Part shown: piece by piece, positions 43,862-54,445 of the stretch
Layout: every line of letters begins with the position of its first letter
Numbering within the stretch: the stretch's first letter is position 1
DNA from: Arbacia lixula
Taxonomy: Eukaryota; Echinodermata; Echinoidea; Arbacioida; Arbaciidae
Direction of reading: 5' to 3'
Assembly (NCBI GenBank): GCA_963669155.1
Contig: OZ022595.1
Coordinates: forward strand, 3,312,705 to 3,376,704
DNA length: 64,000 nt
Translations under genes and position numbers: made by a program
The notes under the pieces: model-generated
Databases searched by the model: none
What the model saw: only the letters and a program-made list of their open reading frames with translations
Told to the model about the DNA's origin: nothing

Positions 43862-44287
43862 GTGAACTACTGCTGCCACGGGATATGCACGGGGCTCTCG
43901 GTATTTGCAGCATGGCCTAAAATGCAAGGTGAAGATTTCTTCCATTCCCGAAACAAACAAACAAACAAAAAAAAACGCGATAAGTGCCAGCTCTGGATCA
44001 AGGCATGCGGAAGAAAAGACTTGACAACAGACAAAATCAGGAAAGACAGCTACATTTGCTCCAAGTGTTTTTTTACGGGAATGGCGGGCTGCGACAACAG
44101 ATCACCCAACCCCAACACCTGCCGCCGCACCGCAGCCTCGCAGTGCGAAACAAGTAAGACAGCGAAAGCCGTGCGGCCAGCTCCCCGAGAGAGAGCTAGT
44201 AGCCATCGACTCGCTTCCCAAAAGACAGAAAGTTACCGAACAATCTTCCAGTTTGATGAACACATAGTGACATACCCCATCGTGTAA
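43862..44287 (+). CDS. THAP-like zinc-finger reading frame
   Basis: This 141-codon frame contains KKKRDKCQLWIKACGRKDLT then IRKDSYICSKCFF, which resembles the middle and end of a THAP-type C2CH zinc finger (W-I-x-A-C-x-R ... R-V-C-S-x-H-F). The final His is Cys here. The upstream YCCHGIC could be the first cysteine pair. A donor-like cgaaacaa/gtaagac occurs at about 44152, so the exon may end there. THAP domains bind DNA in host proteins and in P-element-like transposases. It could be a host exon, a domesticated piece or a relic. The stretch is CpG-richer than its surroundings. Confidence 0.4.
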   Translation: MNYCCHGICTGLSVFAAWPKMQGEDFFHSRNKQTNKKKRDKCQLWIKACGRKDLTTDKIRKDSYICSKCFFTGMAGCDNRSPNPNTCRRTAASQCETSKTAKAVRPAPRERASSHRLASQKTESYRTIFQFDEHIVTYPIV

Positions 44288-44482
44288 CTGCAACTTCATA
44301 CAGTATACTGTACCTTACTATGAGTGAACAATGTAAGTTGTATGTAAGTATATGAAACTAATCCTTCCCATACCTTTGTATTCATTTTTTAGAGGATTAT
44401 ATTTGCATTTTCACGTAGCGTAAGCTCCACGCTGTGGGACGGGCCGGCGAGGTCCGGGTCCGAGGCAAGTGTGTTCACGCTG

Positions 44483-44692
44483 CTATACTGCTTTCGCTAG
44501 CTGAAAAAGCCGACCCTTTGAATACCCGGTGATAGAAACAACCTTATCCTTCAAAATATCCTGGAGCTGCTTGACAGTGATGCCGTCAAGAGTTCCTGTC
44601 GATGTCGACGACATCACAGAATTCCCTCTCATAAAAAAAAACGCTCTTTCAGGTAAAATAAGACTGAAAATGCAACGAAAACCTCGGGACAC
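44483..44692 (-). CDS. SAP-like small reading frame
   Basis: From the second Met (44620) the minus strand reads MSSTSTGTLDGITVKQLQDI then LKDKVVSITGYSKGRLFQLA KAV and a stop. Leu-x-x-Ile/Leu-Thr-Val-x-x-Leu-x-x-x-Leu followed by Gly-Tyr-x-Lys and a hydrophobic helix is the SAP (helix-extension-helix) DNA-binding pattern. It lies head-to-head with the THAP-like frame, 200 bp apart. It may be a first exon, a small gene or a transposon-derived piece. It is similar to N-terminal SAP-like motifs of many unnamed invertebrate proteins (general knowledge). Confidence 0.35.
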   Translation of the reverse strand: MSRGFRCIFSLILPERAFFFMRGNSVMSSTSTGTLDGITVKQLQDILKDKVVSITGYSKGRLFQLAKAV

Positions 44693-44907
44693 CCGCTAGA
44701 TTCGCACGCAACGATATGCGGACAAGACGGTGAGGACCGCTAATTAAGCTTGACTGAGGTAGCAACAGTAACTATGAATGACGTCATTTTGCATACATTA
44801 CGAAAACGGTCTATTCTCTTCCTCTTCCACCAACTCCAGCGACCCCAATCCCCCATGTCTAGTCACGAAGGTGATAATATAACCCATAATCCCATATCAC
44901 AAACACA

Positions 44908-45035
44908 CTGCCATTTAATTAATGCAAATTCATTGTACTCTCCTTCTAGTTAAAAAAGAACACTTTACAATGATTTTCTCTTTGATCTCCTATGTTCAAA
45001 GCCACCGATTCTCTGGATGATTTATATTTTGATAG
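44908..45035 (+). repeat. dispersed repeat shared with 49862-49980
   Basis: catttaattaatgcaaattc, attgtactctccttctag, aagaacactttacaa and ccgattctctggatgattt run in the same order at 49862-49980. No coding signal. Confidence 0.7.
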
Positions 45036-45240
45036 CCTATACAAGTGACCATTCAGGAAAGTCTCTGAAATGTTAGTATATTTTAGGTGTGCTATAAGTT
45101 TTCTTTAGAATTGCCTCGGATTTCTACTGAATAGATGGTGTCACCGTGCATTTGTCAGCTATGTCTTTGCAGAATTTGCAAAAACAGACAACCTCATACT
45201 TGTCCACAAATATTTCTCATTTATCAAATATGTTCCCCAG
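45036..45240 (+). repeat. dispersed repeat shared with 437-625 (reverse) and 22588-22690
   Basis: The words ggaaagtctctgaaatgtta, gatggtgtcaccgtgcattt and catacttgtccacaaatatt recur in the other two places. Confidence 0.55.
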
Positions 45241-46100
45241 CACATGGCTAAGATATGGAAAGTGACAGCTTTTTTCAATGAAATGAGATTGAATTCAATT
45301 TTGATTTCATGAAAATATCAAACTTAACTCGCAAGTCGCTTTGCACAGGTAATGTACATTTCATTATATTGAATTTATACATAAAAAAATGCAGGTAGTC
45401 TGAATACATACATAAGACCATAATGAGGTGTTCGATTGGATGTGGTTGAAAACATATTGGGCGCTGCATTAAAAAAAGGGCAGCTCTGCCATACACAGCT
45501 ATGTACAAGTAGCTATATGTAGGTCTGGATGTAAGTGTGGGCACTACGGCTGATGGTTATGTTGGCAAAAAGATACATCTTAACATACATACTTCTGCCA
45601 TTACTGTTCTGTACATGTAAATAATAATACACTTCAGCCACGGCTGCCAAAAGATTATGCCAATTAACTTTCATTGAGTGAACCATTCTGCATGAATGAT
45701 TTGATCAACCAGCAACTATAGAGGAGTCCTTCATGTGATCCTAAATCAAGCAAGAATGGGCCCTGTAAAATGATGGTAGAAGAGTTGTGTTATGGTTATG
45801 TCCAGGTTCTGTGATTGTGATTCATTACCTCTAAATTACTCCTTTCTACCACCTTCATATCCTCACCATAAAGGTAAGAGGTTTTAGTGGTGATTCCTTC
45901 ACATGATGCTAAATTCAAATGAGAGTGTGGCAAAAGACTTCTGCTATGATAAAGGTTCTCACATCCTTTACCACTACTATCCATGACACTTCAGTCGCTC
46001 TTCTTCTCTCACACATCACTCTCCAATTTGCTTTGTACCCTTTTCTTTTAGGTACAGAAGGGGTAGTAGTGGTAATGACTGTAGGTAATGACTGTGACTG
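45241..46100. other. no gene seen
   Basis: AT-rich sequence. The taccactactatccatgac / ggtagtagtggtaatgact words (45970-46080) are loosely inverted. No gene is seen. Confidence 0.3.
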
Positions 46101-46104
46101 TGGG

Positions 46105-46560
46105 CGGGTGAGCAGTGAGGCTCATTGGTAGAGAGTTTGTCTCTCAATGGCAAGGCCCTGCGTTCGAGTCTTACACAAGTCCTTTGCAAAAGAGCCAGCG
46201 TTGTGTGTTCTCACGCCTCCCCCCTTCATGGGAAAACACTCCATCCCTCGGATAGGACGCTATATGGAGGTCCCGTGTTTACGACATCCACACTCTATGA
46301 ATGCTAAAGAACCCACTTTACTTCTCGATTAAGAGCAGAGTGAAAACCCGGTGGAGTGGACAGAAAGCCTCTCATGGAAAACGGTTAAAAGGTGCCGACC
46401 CCCTGTGGTTCATCATCTTTCCAGAATTTGAAACGCCTTTCAATACCCACTATCAAAAGGCGTTTCCAAAGGCCTTTACGAACAAGTTTAAAAAAACGTT
46501 GCGTTCATCAACTCAAAGTCGCCCAGTCGAAAACTGGCCTTGTTACTGCGCAGCTGTACT
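46105..46560 (+). repeat. tRNA-derived SINE-like unit
   Basis: The head (46107-46175) has an A-box-like word (gtgaggctcattggtagag) and, about 35 bases on, a B-box-like word (gcgttcgagtctta), the internal promoter layout of RNA polymerase III. The body continues with aacccactttacttctcg and gagtgaaaacccggtggag. No poly-A or simple-repeat tail was clear, so the 3' limit is a guess. A different tRNA-like head lies at 765-845. Confidence 0.5.
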
Positions 46561-47760
46561 GTGAGGTTTGATCGAGGAAGGAGGTGCGGCGCGCGCTTTG
46601 TGATCGAAATAGAAAGTCGTTTCAAAACAGCTTTGCGTTTATCTTGCTTGTACAAACGTGTTTCTGGCTCAAATGCATTTTAGATCGCACAAATTTGTAT
46701 GTTTCAAAAAGGCTTTCCGAACCCCATAATCAAAACACCTTTGTGTTTATCATCTCATAAAAATTCCCTGAGAGGCATTTGGAAACCTTAATTCTACCCA
46801 AGAAAAGAGATGATAAACATACCCATAGAAGGCTATTCAGCCTATGAATGGCATCAAACAGTGCCATATGGAAGAAGAAGATGAAGAAGAGTGTGGGTTG
46901 TAATCATGGCAGAACTGAACCAGCTTTTCCCGGAGCTGGGACATAAGCAAAACGTGTGCTTATTTGCCAATCTGCTCTAGACCAATCTTACTGAGATACT
47001 GATCAAAAAAGAAAATTACTATTTGTTGGTGGTGCATGTCACCTGTGCACTAAGTTTATTTGTTTGGTTTTTTAGAAAAAAAGTATAGTTTAATGCATTA
47101 TTCACATCAGATCCTTTATGCATCATACATTTTGCAAAATGGATAGTTTCCTTGCCCTAGAAAACAGAAATCAGTTAATGGCCCCTAAAACTAAAGACAA
47201 AGCACGACTCCAGATCACAAGAGAACATTATGCATACCCGTCTCCTGTGTAACATGCATTACGCATCACATTTTTAGATAAATTTTTGTCAGCTTGCTCA
47301 GAAGCGAGTGACTAACGAGGCCCTTGTGGGGGGGGGGGGGGGGGGGGGCATACGATTCTGGTGAAACTGCAGTGAAGCTGTTGCAGACAGGATACTCTAA
47401 GCTTGGTAGTCCTATATTATCTGACCGAGATAAGAAGCAGTCACCACTTTGTACCATTTGCAGCTCTCCCCTCATTACAGGAGCACTTACTACAACTTAG
47501 CATTCATCTGAGTGTGGAGCTTTTCACTCGTACATGAACTTAGTGCATGTGTGAATTAAAGCAGAGCAAGATGTATTTTGCATCTAAATTGCCATACTTG
47601 TCAGTCGCGTAGTTAGGCCTACTCTGTCTAAGTGTGTGTGTGGAGATTTATGCCTTGCTCGCTGCAACTCTATGAATTCTAAGTAGACAGAGGAATTCTT
47701 ATGATTAATCTTTGCTGATTTTGTGATTATCACAGCACAGTAGAGAAACAGACCTTTACA
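46561..47760. other. no gene seen; long G-run
   Basis: A G-run of about 20 bases lies at 47329-47348. A small frame starting MAELNQLFPELGHKQ (46906) is short and unsupported. No gene is seen. Confidence 0.35.
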
Positions 47761-48140
47761 TTAAAGGTCCCCTGTCATCAAAATGTATGTTGACTTATGT
47801 TGATGCAACTTAATATGTAGATAAGAAAATCACTAACTGTTCAATGGAAATATGTGTCCTATATTTTAAAATATTTTTTCTGATAAGCCCCGCCTCCAAA
47901 ATATCCTCCAACTCAAGATTCCCCCTGTGACAACATCAAAAGTAGAAATTAGCAGGATAATAGACATAATTTATGCACAAATTAAACATTGCACTGACTA
48001 CCTGCAAGTGCTTATAATAGCATCACATAGCTAGCATATTTCTTACATAAGGAAACGATTATTCCTACATGAAAAGTTGTTAGATGGTATTGTGTGAAGA
48101 CATGTGATGGTCTTGTGGGCAGGTGGAGGTAGTCATTGCT
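47761..48140 (+). repeat. TTAA element family B, left part
   Basis: It starts TTAAAGGTCCCCTGTCATC and follows the left arm of 7041-8433: gttgatgcaacttaatatg, gataagccccgcctccaaaa and ctccaactcaagattc. Its inner part (catgaaaagttgttagatgg, acatgtgatggtcttgtggg) is in reverse order relative to 7290-7360. The right terminus is missing. Confidence 0.65.
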
Positions 48141-49021
48141 GCGCCTCCTCCACCTTGGATGGAAGTACTGGGCGAATGCATGGCAAGGGAGCGCTCGCTA
48201 TACATCTTATAGAAAATTGCTATCAATGGCAGCGGGATGCATAGTGGGATGCAATCACTATTACACACTGCACGCATTATACACCAGTTGCGTGTGCACA
48301 ACAACACACTGCCACTGTACATACAGCTCTGTGCACACTGCATGCACCTTGCGCAAATAATCCTTTCAGCACACGAGTGACAAGAGTATGGAAAGCCCCA
48401 TGTCACAAAATCCCCAAAACGGAACGTTCCGTTTTTTAAGGCTATAAAAACTTTAAAAATGGGACAATTCCATTAAAAACGATATTGTTGGCAAGTCTAA
48501 TATTGGATGAGTGGGAGTCACTATTAACTAGACAATGGCTAGTACTGCTAATGAAAAGGGTGAGTGCAATCCTCTCATAGTCATGTTACATCAGAATGGA
48601 TGGGCTAGTAAGACGGCCTCTCGTTAGAAACAAAAGCTTAACTGATGGATGCTACACATTGTGCATACTGCATACCCATTCTGAAATGAGATTAATTTCT
48701 GCCTGACAGTCAGAATAGATGGGCAAGTATTGTGAGGAATATAAAGTAGCTAGACAAAATGATGCTACATATAGTACACACCCAATCTGAATGACATTAA
48801 ACTTGGACTCAATAATCAGCACAGAATAGATAAAGTCTATTTTGAGGAATATAGCTAGAATACTGATGCTACAGAATACACACACCCAATCTGAATGAGG
48901 ACAAACTTGCACTCGATATCAAAATAGGAGAATACATGAAGGTGGGCAAGTAAAAGAGTTTGATATGAGGATAGCTAGACAACTGATGCTACACATAGTA
49001 CACACACACAATCTGCTCGAG
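48141..49021. other. no gene seen; repeated acacaatctg words
   Basis: The phrase gatgctacacatagtacaca (and variants catatagtacacacccaatc, agaatacacacacccaatct) recurs every 90-120 bases from 48650 to 49010. It looks like a worn tandem repeat. No gene is seen. Confidence 0.5.
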
Positions 49022-49121
49022 CTTAAAGATTGTCCGTCCCTTTTGCAAGCTTAAATTTTGAAATCGTCTATCACGATGCAACTGATGCTACACATAGTAC
49101 ACACACACAATCTGCTCGAGC
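48978..49121 (+). repeat. direct duplication across the left edge of a family C MITE
   Basis: About 100 bp, from caactgatgctacacatag to atcgtctatcacgatg, occurs twice in a row. The second run continues into the full MITE. The duplication spans flank and MITE start, so it happened after the MITE had inserted. Confidence 0.85.
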
Positions 49122-49646
49122 TTAAAGATTGTCCGTCCCTTTTGCAAGCTTAAATTTTGAAATCGTCTATCACGATCGTAAATTAAAGAAAGTGTGATTC
49201 AAGACCATTTCTAAAAATATAGCATGTTGAAGCTTTCTGTATATGTAAAAATTTCAGCCATTAAATTTCAAACCGACTTTTTTCGTACTACGAAAAAAGT
49301 ATTAGTCTTTGTTACAGTATCTATGTGGTTATTATGCGTGTGTGAAATTCTAATTTTATGAGAAACTACCAAATATTGGAGATGATTCCTTCCATAGAAC
49401 AATTTGTTTCATAATGCGTTTTATAATTTAATAAACAGATTAATCAATCAAGCAGACATTTCAACACAAACTGCTAAGAGCCTGAGGTATAGACTATTAA
49501 TCAGACGTTGTTTACGTGCATTATTTGAATTTTACACAACGTATCAGTTTCAAATTGTGAATATAGAGCTTGCTAATACTTCTCTATGTTTTGCCAATGT
49601 TTCGATGGTTTTGTGGTGATCTGAAAAAGGGACTGGCTGTCTTTAA
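49122..49646 (+). mobile_element. TTAA-flanked MITE, family C, copy 3
   Basis: This is the same unit as 11315-11825 and 15914-16441, starting TTAAAGATTGTCCGTCCC and ending GGCTGTCTTTAA. Its duplicated start lies at 49023-49077. Confidence 0.78.
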
Positions 49647-49861
49647 ACTTTTGCTTGACAGATAGTCAAGGTTCTACAACACACCAGGAAAGGCTTGAAC
49701 TCTCAATCCCAGCTATCTGTCTGCTCATCAACACATAGCCTTGAATGCAAGCTGTGGAATACATGGACACCCTGCCTACAATAAATGGACACAGAATGAG
49801 CACTGCTGTCACAACCGAGTCTCCACACCTAGACCAAAGATAAGCACATGGAGTGCCAGCA

Positions 49862-49982
49862 GCCATTTAATTAATGCAGATTCATTGTACTCTGCTTCTA
49901 TAGTCACAAAAGAACACTTTACAAAAATTTTCTCTTTGATACCCCATGTTCAAAGCCGCCGAATCTCTGGATGATTTTTGCC
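49862..49982 (+). repeat. dispersed repeat shared with 44908-45035
   Basis: catttaattaatgcagattc, attgtactctgcttctat and ccgaatctctggatgattt match the earlier copy in order. Confidence 0.7.
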
Positions 49983-50206
49983 TGGATTTCACGTATCAAC
50001 AAAATCGGATGCGCAGAAGAATTTGGGGAAATATCCTCAGCCCATACACTTTTGACATTTGTGACATGTAATTCCTATGATTCAATCGAGGAATATTGTT
50101 ACAATATGGCAACAAGGCTCTAAACGTGACATCAAGTTGCAGTACAAAAGTCTCAATTTAACAATGTTTCGCATCATATTCCATTAAAGCTGCGCCCAAG
50201 CTGGTA

Positions 50207-52305
50207 CAGTCAAACCTGTCTATAGCGGCCGCTCAAGGGAAACTACAAAAGTGACCACTATAGACAGGTGGCCACTATAGACAGGTCGGCGGCCATTTTG
50301 ATTTTGAGCATGTGTATGTTTTGCACTATGTGACCTTCATGGTGCAACTTAATTTGTTGCTTATGTATGATATACATACATCTTATTTTTATGTGCTATA
50401 TAAACTGTATTTTATCATGTTTTCTTTCAATGAGAAATATGAATAAACCTGAAGGCGCATTTTCGTTATCTGTGTATTATTTTGTGTGTGCAATTTTGTG
50501 TGAGATATGTGTACTATTTCGTTTGTGCCCTGAAAGGGGCCCTTGAGCAATGGTTGGCACGGTAAAGGAGCATCCAAGGGTATGTCTAGATCTGCAAAAA
50601 GAAGAATGAAATACAATATCATGCCATAAAATTGTCTTCAGTGTTCGAACAAAAATGAATAATCAAGCAGATCACTCGTAGAAAGTGATTTTATGTAAAC
50701 TGTAGCAAATGCGTCATTATCAGATGAATATGTGAATTCATATCATAATTTCATCGGCTATCTCAACTCTCGCGAGTCCCGGTGATAAATACATGTACTA
50801 CGTTAGATATTTTATGCCACGAAAGACAATTTCTATTCTAACTAATGAAATAAATGTGGTTTAGCAGAGAAGACACATGTTGTCGAATTTCTTTCAAAAG
50901 TTAATGTGTGATTAGTCTCTTATTCATGCCTTGCTGCACGACCTAGCAGCACTGCGAGGAACTACATGCATACATTAGTACAGGCGGGCGTAAATCGTAA
51001 TTGTTTACAACTTTGAACAGAATTGTTAACTTTGTGAAGTAAACAGAATCTTGAATTGAAATACCCCTCTGAAAAAACCCCTGAAACGTTCGTTGATTAC
51101 AAAAATCTGCAACTTATTCATGTCCACATTTTGAAAAGAAGAGAATCGAGCTCTACCGGCAGCCTACCGGATAATCAGAATGATTAGTAAAGATAACAAC
51201 AAGGGCCGCGTATGATGAAAAGCCCGCTTGCCGCTTTGGCATTGGCATTGGCATTGCTTTGAACATGTTGAATAGTGAATAAGCGGCATAACAATTTCAA
51301 AAGAACGACAATTTGCCGAAAACAGGATCTTGAATTAAAATACCCATGTTAATGATAATCAAGTGTTCTCTTTGTTGTTAGTAAGAACCTCCCCATCTTC
51401 GTTTCTATTGTTTCACTCTCCGATCGATCTCAGGGAATGATCTACACCTAAGCGTTTATAGTGCAGAGCAGGTGCAGTGCATGAAGCTCGGGGCCACTTC
51501 GTCTAAGTTATGTACGGTAAATATTCATTTTGATTGATAATAGAAAAAAATGATACCGCTACAAATGCACACTAAAATATATTTACTATCCTAACATATT
51601 TTATTTAATTGAGAAATATTCTTTATCGTGTCTTTTAAAATATTTTTGCCTCAATATTTTCAGAACGGCTGTTGATTAAAGTAAGCAACTTATTCCATAG
51701 GCATAATGATGAGTTTCGAGTTACAGCCGAGCTGCGTGCTCGCAAGCACTGAAGAACCGCGAGGTGCTGCCAGTCTCTGCATAGCGCATATCATGGATTG
51801 ATCTGGGCATGCATGGGCTGAGGGCGTGCGCGAGGGCCAGGCTGGCCGCGGGGATCCGGTGTATTATTCATCACAACAATAAAACCGAATGCGGGATGGG
51901 GAGATTCACCAAAAAAAAAAGAAAAAAAAAAGGATTTCATTGATTGAGGGTAATTAAGTTCAGATCCTGCTTTTTGTTTGGCAAAGTCTTTTACAAGTTT
52001 CATACCATTGGAAAATATGTTGATATAAGCTGTGTTGCATCATGCAGCTAGAAAGCGGGCTTTTCACGCCGATAGCTTTTTCATGGCAGTTTAAGTTCCG
52101 TCGCATCGCATTTCAGAATTGATGGCCGCTATACACGGTAAAATGTTGCCCACGGGAGACAAAATGAGTGGCCGCTGGCCGCGTTAGCCAGGTGGCCGCT
52201 ATATAAAGGGTCTACAACACTGCATTTCTCTGCGGAGGAGTTGAAGGTGGCTGCTATGGGCAGGTGGCCGCTGAATCCAGGTGGCTGCATAGCCAGGTTT
52301 GACTG
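50207..52305. mobile_element. 2.1-kb pogo-like non-autonomous DNA transposon
   Basis: The left terminus CAGTCAAACCTGTCTATAGC and the right terminus CCAGGTTTGACTG are inverted, with TA directly outside each (50205-50206 and 52306-52307). CAGTCAAACCT...ATAGCGG ends with a TA target fit the pogo branch of Tc1/mariner. Subterminal zones repeat ggccgctatagacaggtgg-type words (50226-50286 and 52122-52290). No transposase remains; the open frames inside are short and motif-free. It would need a transposase from elsewhere. Confidence 0.82.
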
Positions 52306-52649
52306 TATTTTCATCTCAAAAAGTATCAAATTTTGTATTCGCTTGTCCTTATTAGCTACATTACAAGCACTATGTGACAAAATTGAAAGTTCAGCAGTGA
52401 AAGCTGAAATGCATGAATGTATAGAAATGTGTATGACCTATTAAAAAATCCAGGTGAACTGCTAGTCATGAATAAGTTGCGGCATCAAATCTCGTTCAAA
52501 GGGATGGATATCCATGTGCTTAAACATCCTTGCCTAGACTACATGTAAGTATCCTTTCATCCATGTTCTTAAGCCTGTGAGAAAGTATTACAATAGTATT
52601 AATGTGTACACTTAGTTATGGTTGCATCAGTGCATCAGAAAGAAACTTG
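52306..52649. other. no gene seen
   Basis: Spacer between the pogo-like element and the next MITE. No coding signal. Confidence 0.35.
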
Positions 52650-53042
52650 AACCCCATTCATTTACACCACCTATCCGCAAAAAAGGCGCAACATTTGCGG
52701 CAATTTTGCCGTTGCATTACCGATAGCTCCATATATGAACGGGAATCGCTCAAATAATGCGGTATTTGTGTCCTCCTTTTTTGCGCTTATGTTGTGGCTT
52801 TTTCGCGGATCGAGACCTAGTCCGCAAAATAGGCGTAAATGTTGCGCCTTTTGCATCATGCTCTGGCGTGTGGGTCGCTAATCCTACCGCTCGTATGGCT
52901 GAGCGGAGCATCTCAGCATTGGTTTGGAGAGACATTATGGCTTTTTTGGTGTATATGAACGGTGCTTTTGCAGCTCGCTGGAAACTTGCTAACCGATGTG
53001 CATCAGTAATGATAGCGGTATATGGTATATGAACGGGGCTTT
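52650..53042. mobile_element. MITE, CCCCGTTCATATAC family, copy 3
   Basis: It is a shorter copy of 4270-4744, with a gap after tcgagacctagt and another after ggagagacatt. The left end (aaccccattcatttacacc) has drifted; the right end (gtatatgaacggggctt) is good. The word agaaagaa lies just outside both ends, a possible 8-bp target duplication. Confidence 0.78.
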
Positions 53043-53110
53043 AGAAAGAATACTCCACAGCCTTGATGCTAGACTACTCCCCCCTCCCTGACTGCAATTC
53101 CCTATTACAG

Positions 53111-53246
53111 GTGCCCATAATTGGAAAGAATCAATTTAGTCCAGACGGCCAGAATGCCAAGTCAATACATACTGAAATGGGTCTGTCTGCAGTTGAGACA
53201 AGTTGGGCGAACTACGGACAAGCGAGGGCGACATTCAGATTGAAAG
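53111..53246 (+). CDS. internal exon of an unrecognised host gene
   Basis: A strong acceptor (ctgcaattccctattacag) and a donor (attgaaag/gtactt) bound 136 nt. It is open in one frame: VPIIGKNQFSPDGQNAKSIH, then TEMGLSAVETSWANYGQARA and TFRLK. The phase is 0 at the start and 1 at the end. Base use is more GC-rich and codon-like than the flanks. The next candidate exon (61120) starts in phase 1, so the two join as ...FRLK-Ala-FSKESS..., leaving a 7.9-kb intron full of transposons. I do not recognise the family. There are no signal, membrane or zinc motifs; the segment is polar and probably soluble. Confidence 0.6.
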
Positions 53247-53921
53247 GTACTTCTGATTTAAAGAGGTAGCAGTGGTAAGGATAAGGCATGCTTGTTACAT
53301 GTGTAATACTTGCTGTATATATCCACATGTTCAGGTCCATATACATGTAGTTCTATTTTGGGGAGGGAAGTTCTAATTCCATTGAACTTTTTCCATTTTC
53401 CTTGGTTTTCACAAAATGTTATTTTTTTGACCTGCAAAAGGGACACTCTATCTTTAAGACTATCAGCAGCACTGTTTGATATTAGCAGAATGTCATAGCA
53501 AGCGGTGGCAGCATGTCCTCCCATAGTAAAAGGCTGGTTACCCTCTGTCTTGATAAGGAAAGAAGAATACAAGGGGGCACAAGAAGAGGGCAGGTATATA
53601 AAGAGATATATGAGATGAGACGGGAAAGAGAGATACATGAATTGAGATAGACAGTGAGAGAGAAATAGCTAGGAAGATTTTGAACATCCTCTTACATACT
53701 CTTCCAGTCATTCTTTCTTGTTATAATCTTTTCATAATTTTAATTCTTTAATGAGTTGTTCGTCATCCTGTTAAACCTTACTTCATTTACCCAACCCTCT
53801 TTCCTTTGTAATGTTATAAAGATTTATGTGCTATCATAGTGACAAAAAAAAAACAATGCACATCAATATTGCAAACAATGGCAGTTTTTATAAACAGTGC
53901 AGCTTATTTGAAGACTGGTTT
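53247..53921. other. no gene seen (inferred intron)
   Basis: AT-rich. A 126-codon minus-strand frame (53258-53638) has no motif and is treated as chance. Confidence 0.35.
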
Positions 53922-54402
53922 GAAAGGGACATACAACTGAGCTTTTGTGGCGCGATATCATTTATAGAGGGCGCTGCAATCGACGGTGTTCGGCGGCGGT
54001 CTTATCAGCCCCACCCCAGTGCCGGCACTGCCCCAACCTCAAGATCTGCAAACCTGTGTTTGTGGCGATCTTGTGTTAAGTAGCAAATTGAGGTGTTCTG
54101 GAGCATGGCCCGGCTCGTTTAACAATCGGGAATCTCCGTATAACTTTGGCAAACAAGCACACAATTGCAGCGATATGGGTGACTTTACACGTGATATGTG
54201 CTCATTTTGTGTACATACACCATGTGTCAAAGACTGTTGCTAGTAGCACACAACCACGAGATTGCCACTAACACAATTTTGCAGATCTTGAGGGTGAGGC
54301 AGTGCCAGCACTGGGGTGGGGTTGATAGGACTGAATGCTGCCGATTGCAGCGCCCTCATAAACGATATCGCACCACAAAAGCTCAGTTATATGTCCCTTT
54401 AA
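53922..54402. mobile_element. foldback MITE with GAAAGGGACATA ends
   Basis: Left arm: gaaagggacatacaactgag, cttttgtggcgcgatatcat, gagggcgctgcaatcgac, gccccaccccagtgccggca, ctcaagatctgcaa. Right arm in mirror: ttgcagatcttgagggtgag, tgccagcactggggtggggt, gattgcagcgccctcataaa, gatatcgcaccacaaaagct, atatgtccctttaa. The arms are about 130 bp around a 220-bp middle. It is non-coding and the right edge borders TTAA. Confidence 0.85.
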
Positions 54403-54445
54403 AAGTCCCCTGTCATCAAAACTGTTCACTGAAAATATGTGTCCT
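54398..54445 (+). repeat. fragment of TTAA element family B
   Basis: ttaaaagtcccctgtcatca plus aaactgttcactg and aatatgtgtcct match the left end of 47761 and 7041 with a deletion. It touches the preceding foldback MITE, sharing the TTAA. Confidence 0.6.

Noticed and set aside
48532-48570. Possible first exon MASTANEKG followed by gtgagt
   Set aside because: Too short to judge, and no promoter or partner exon in phase was found.
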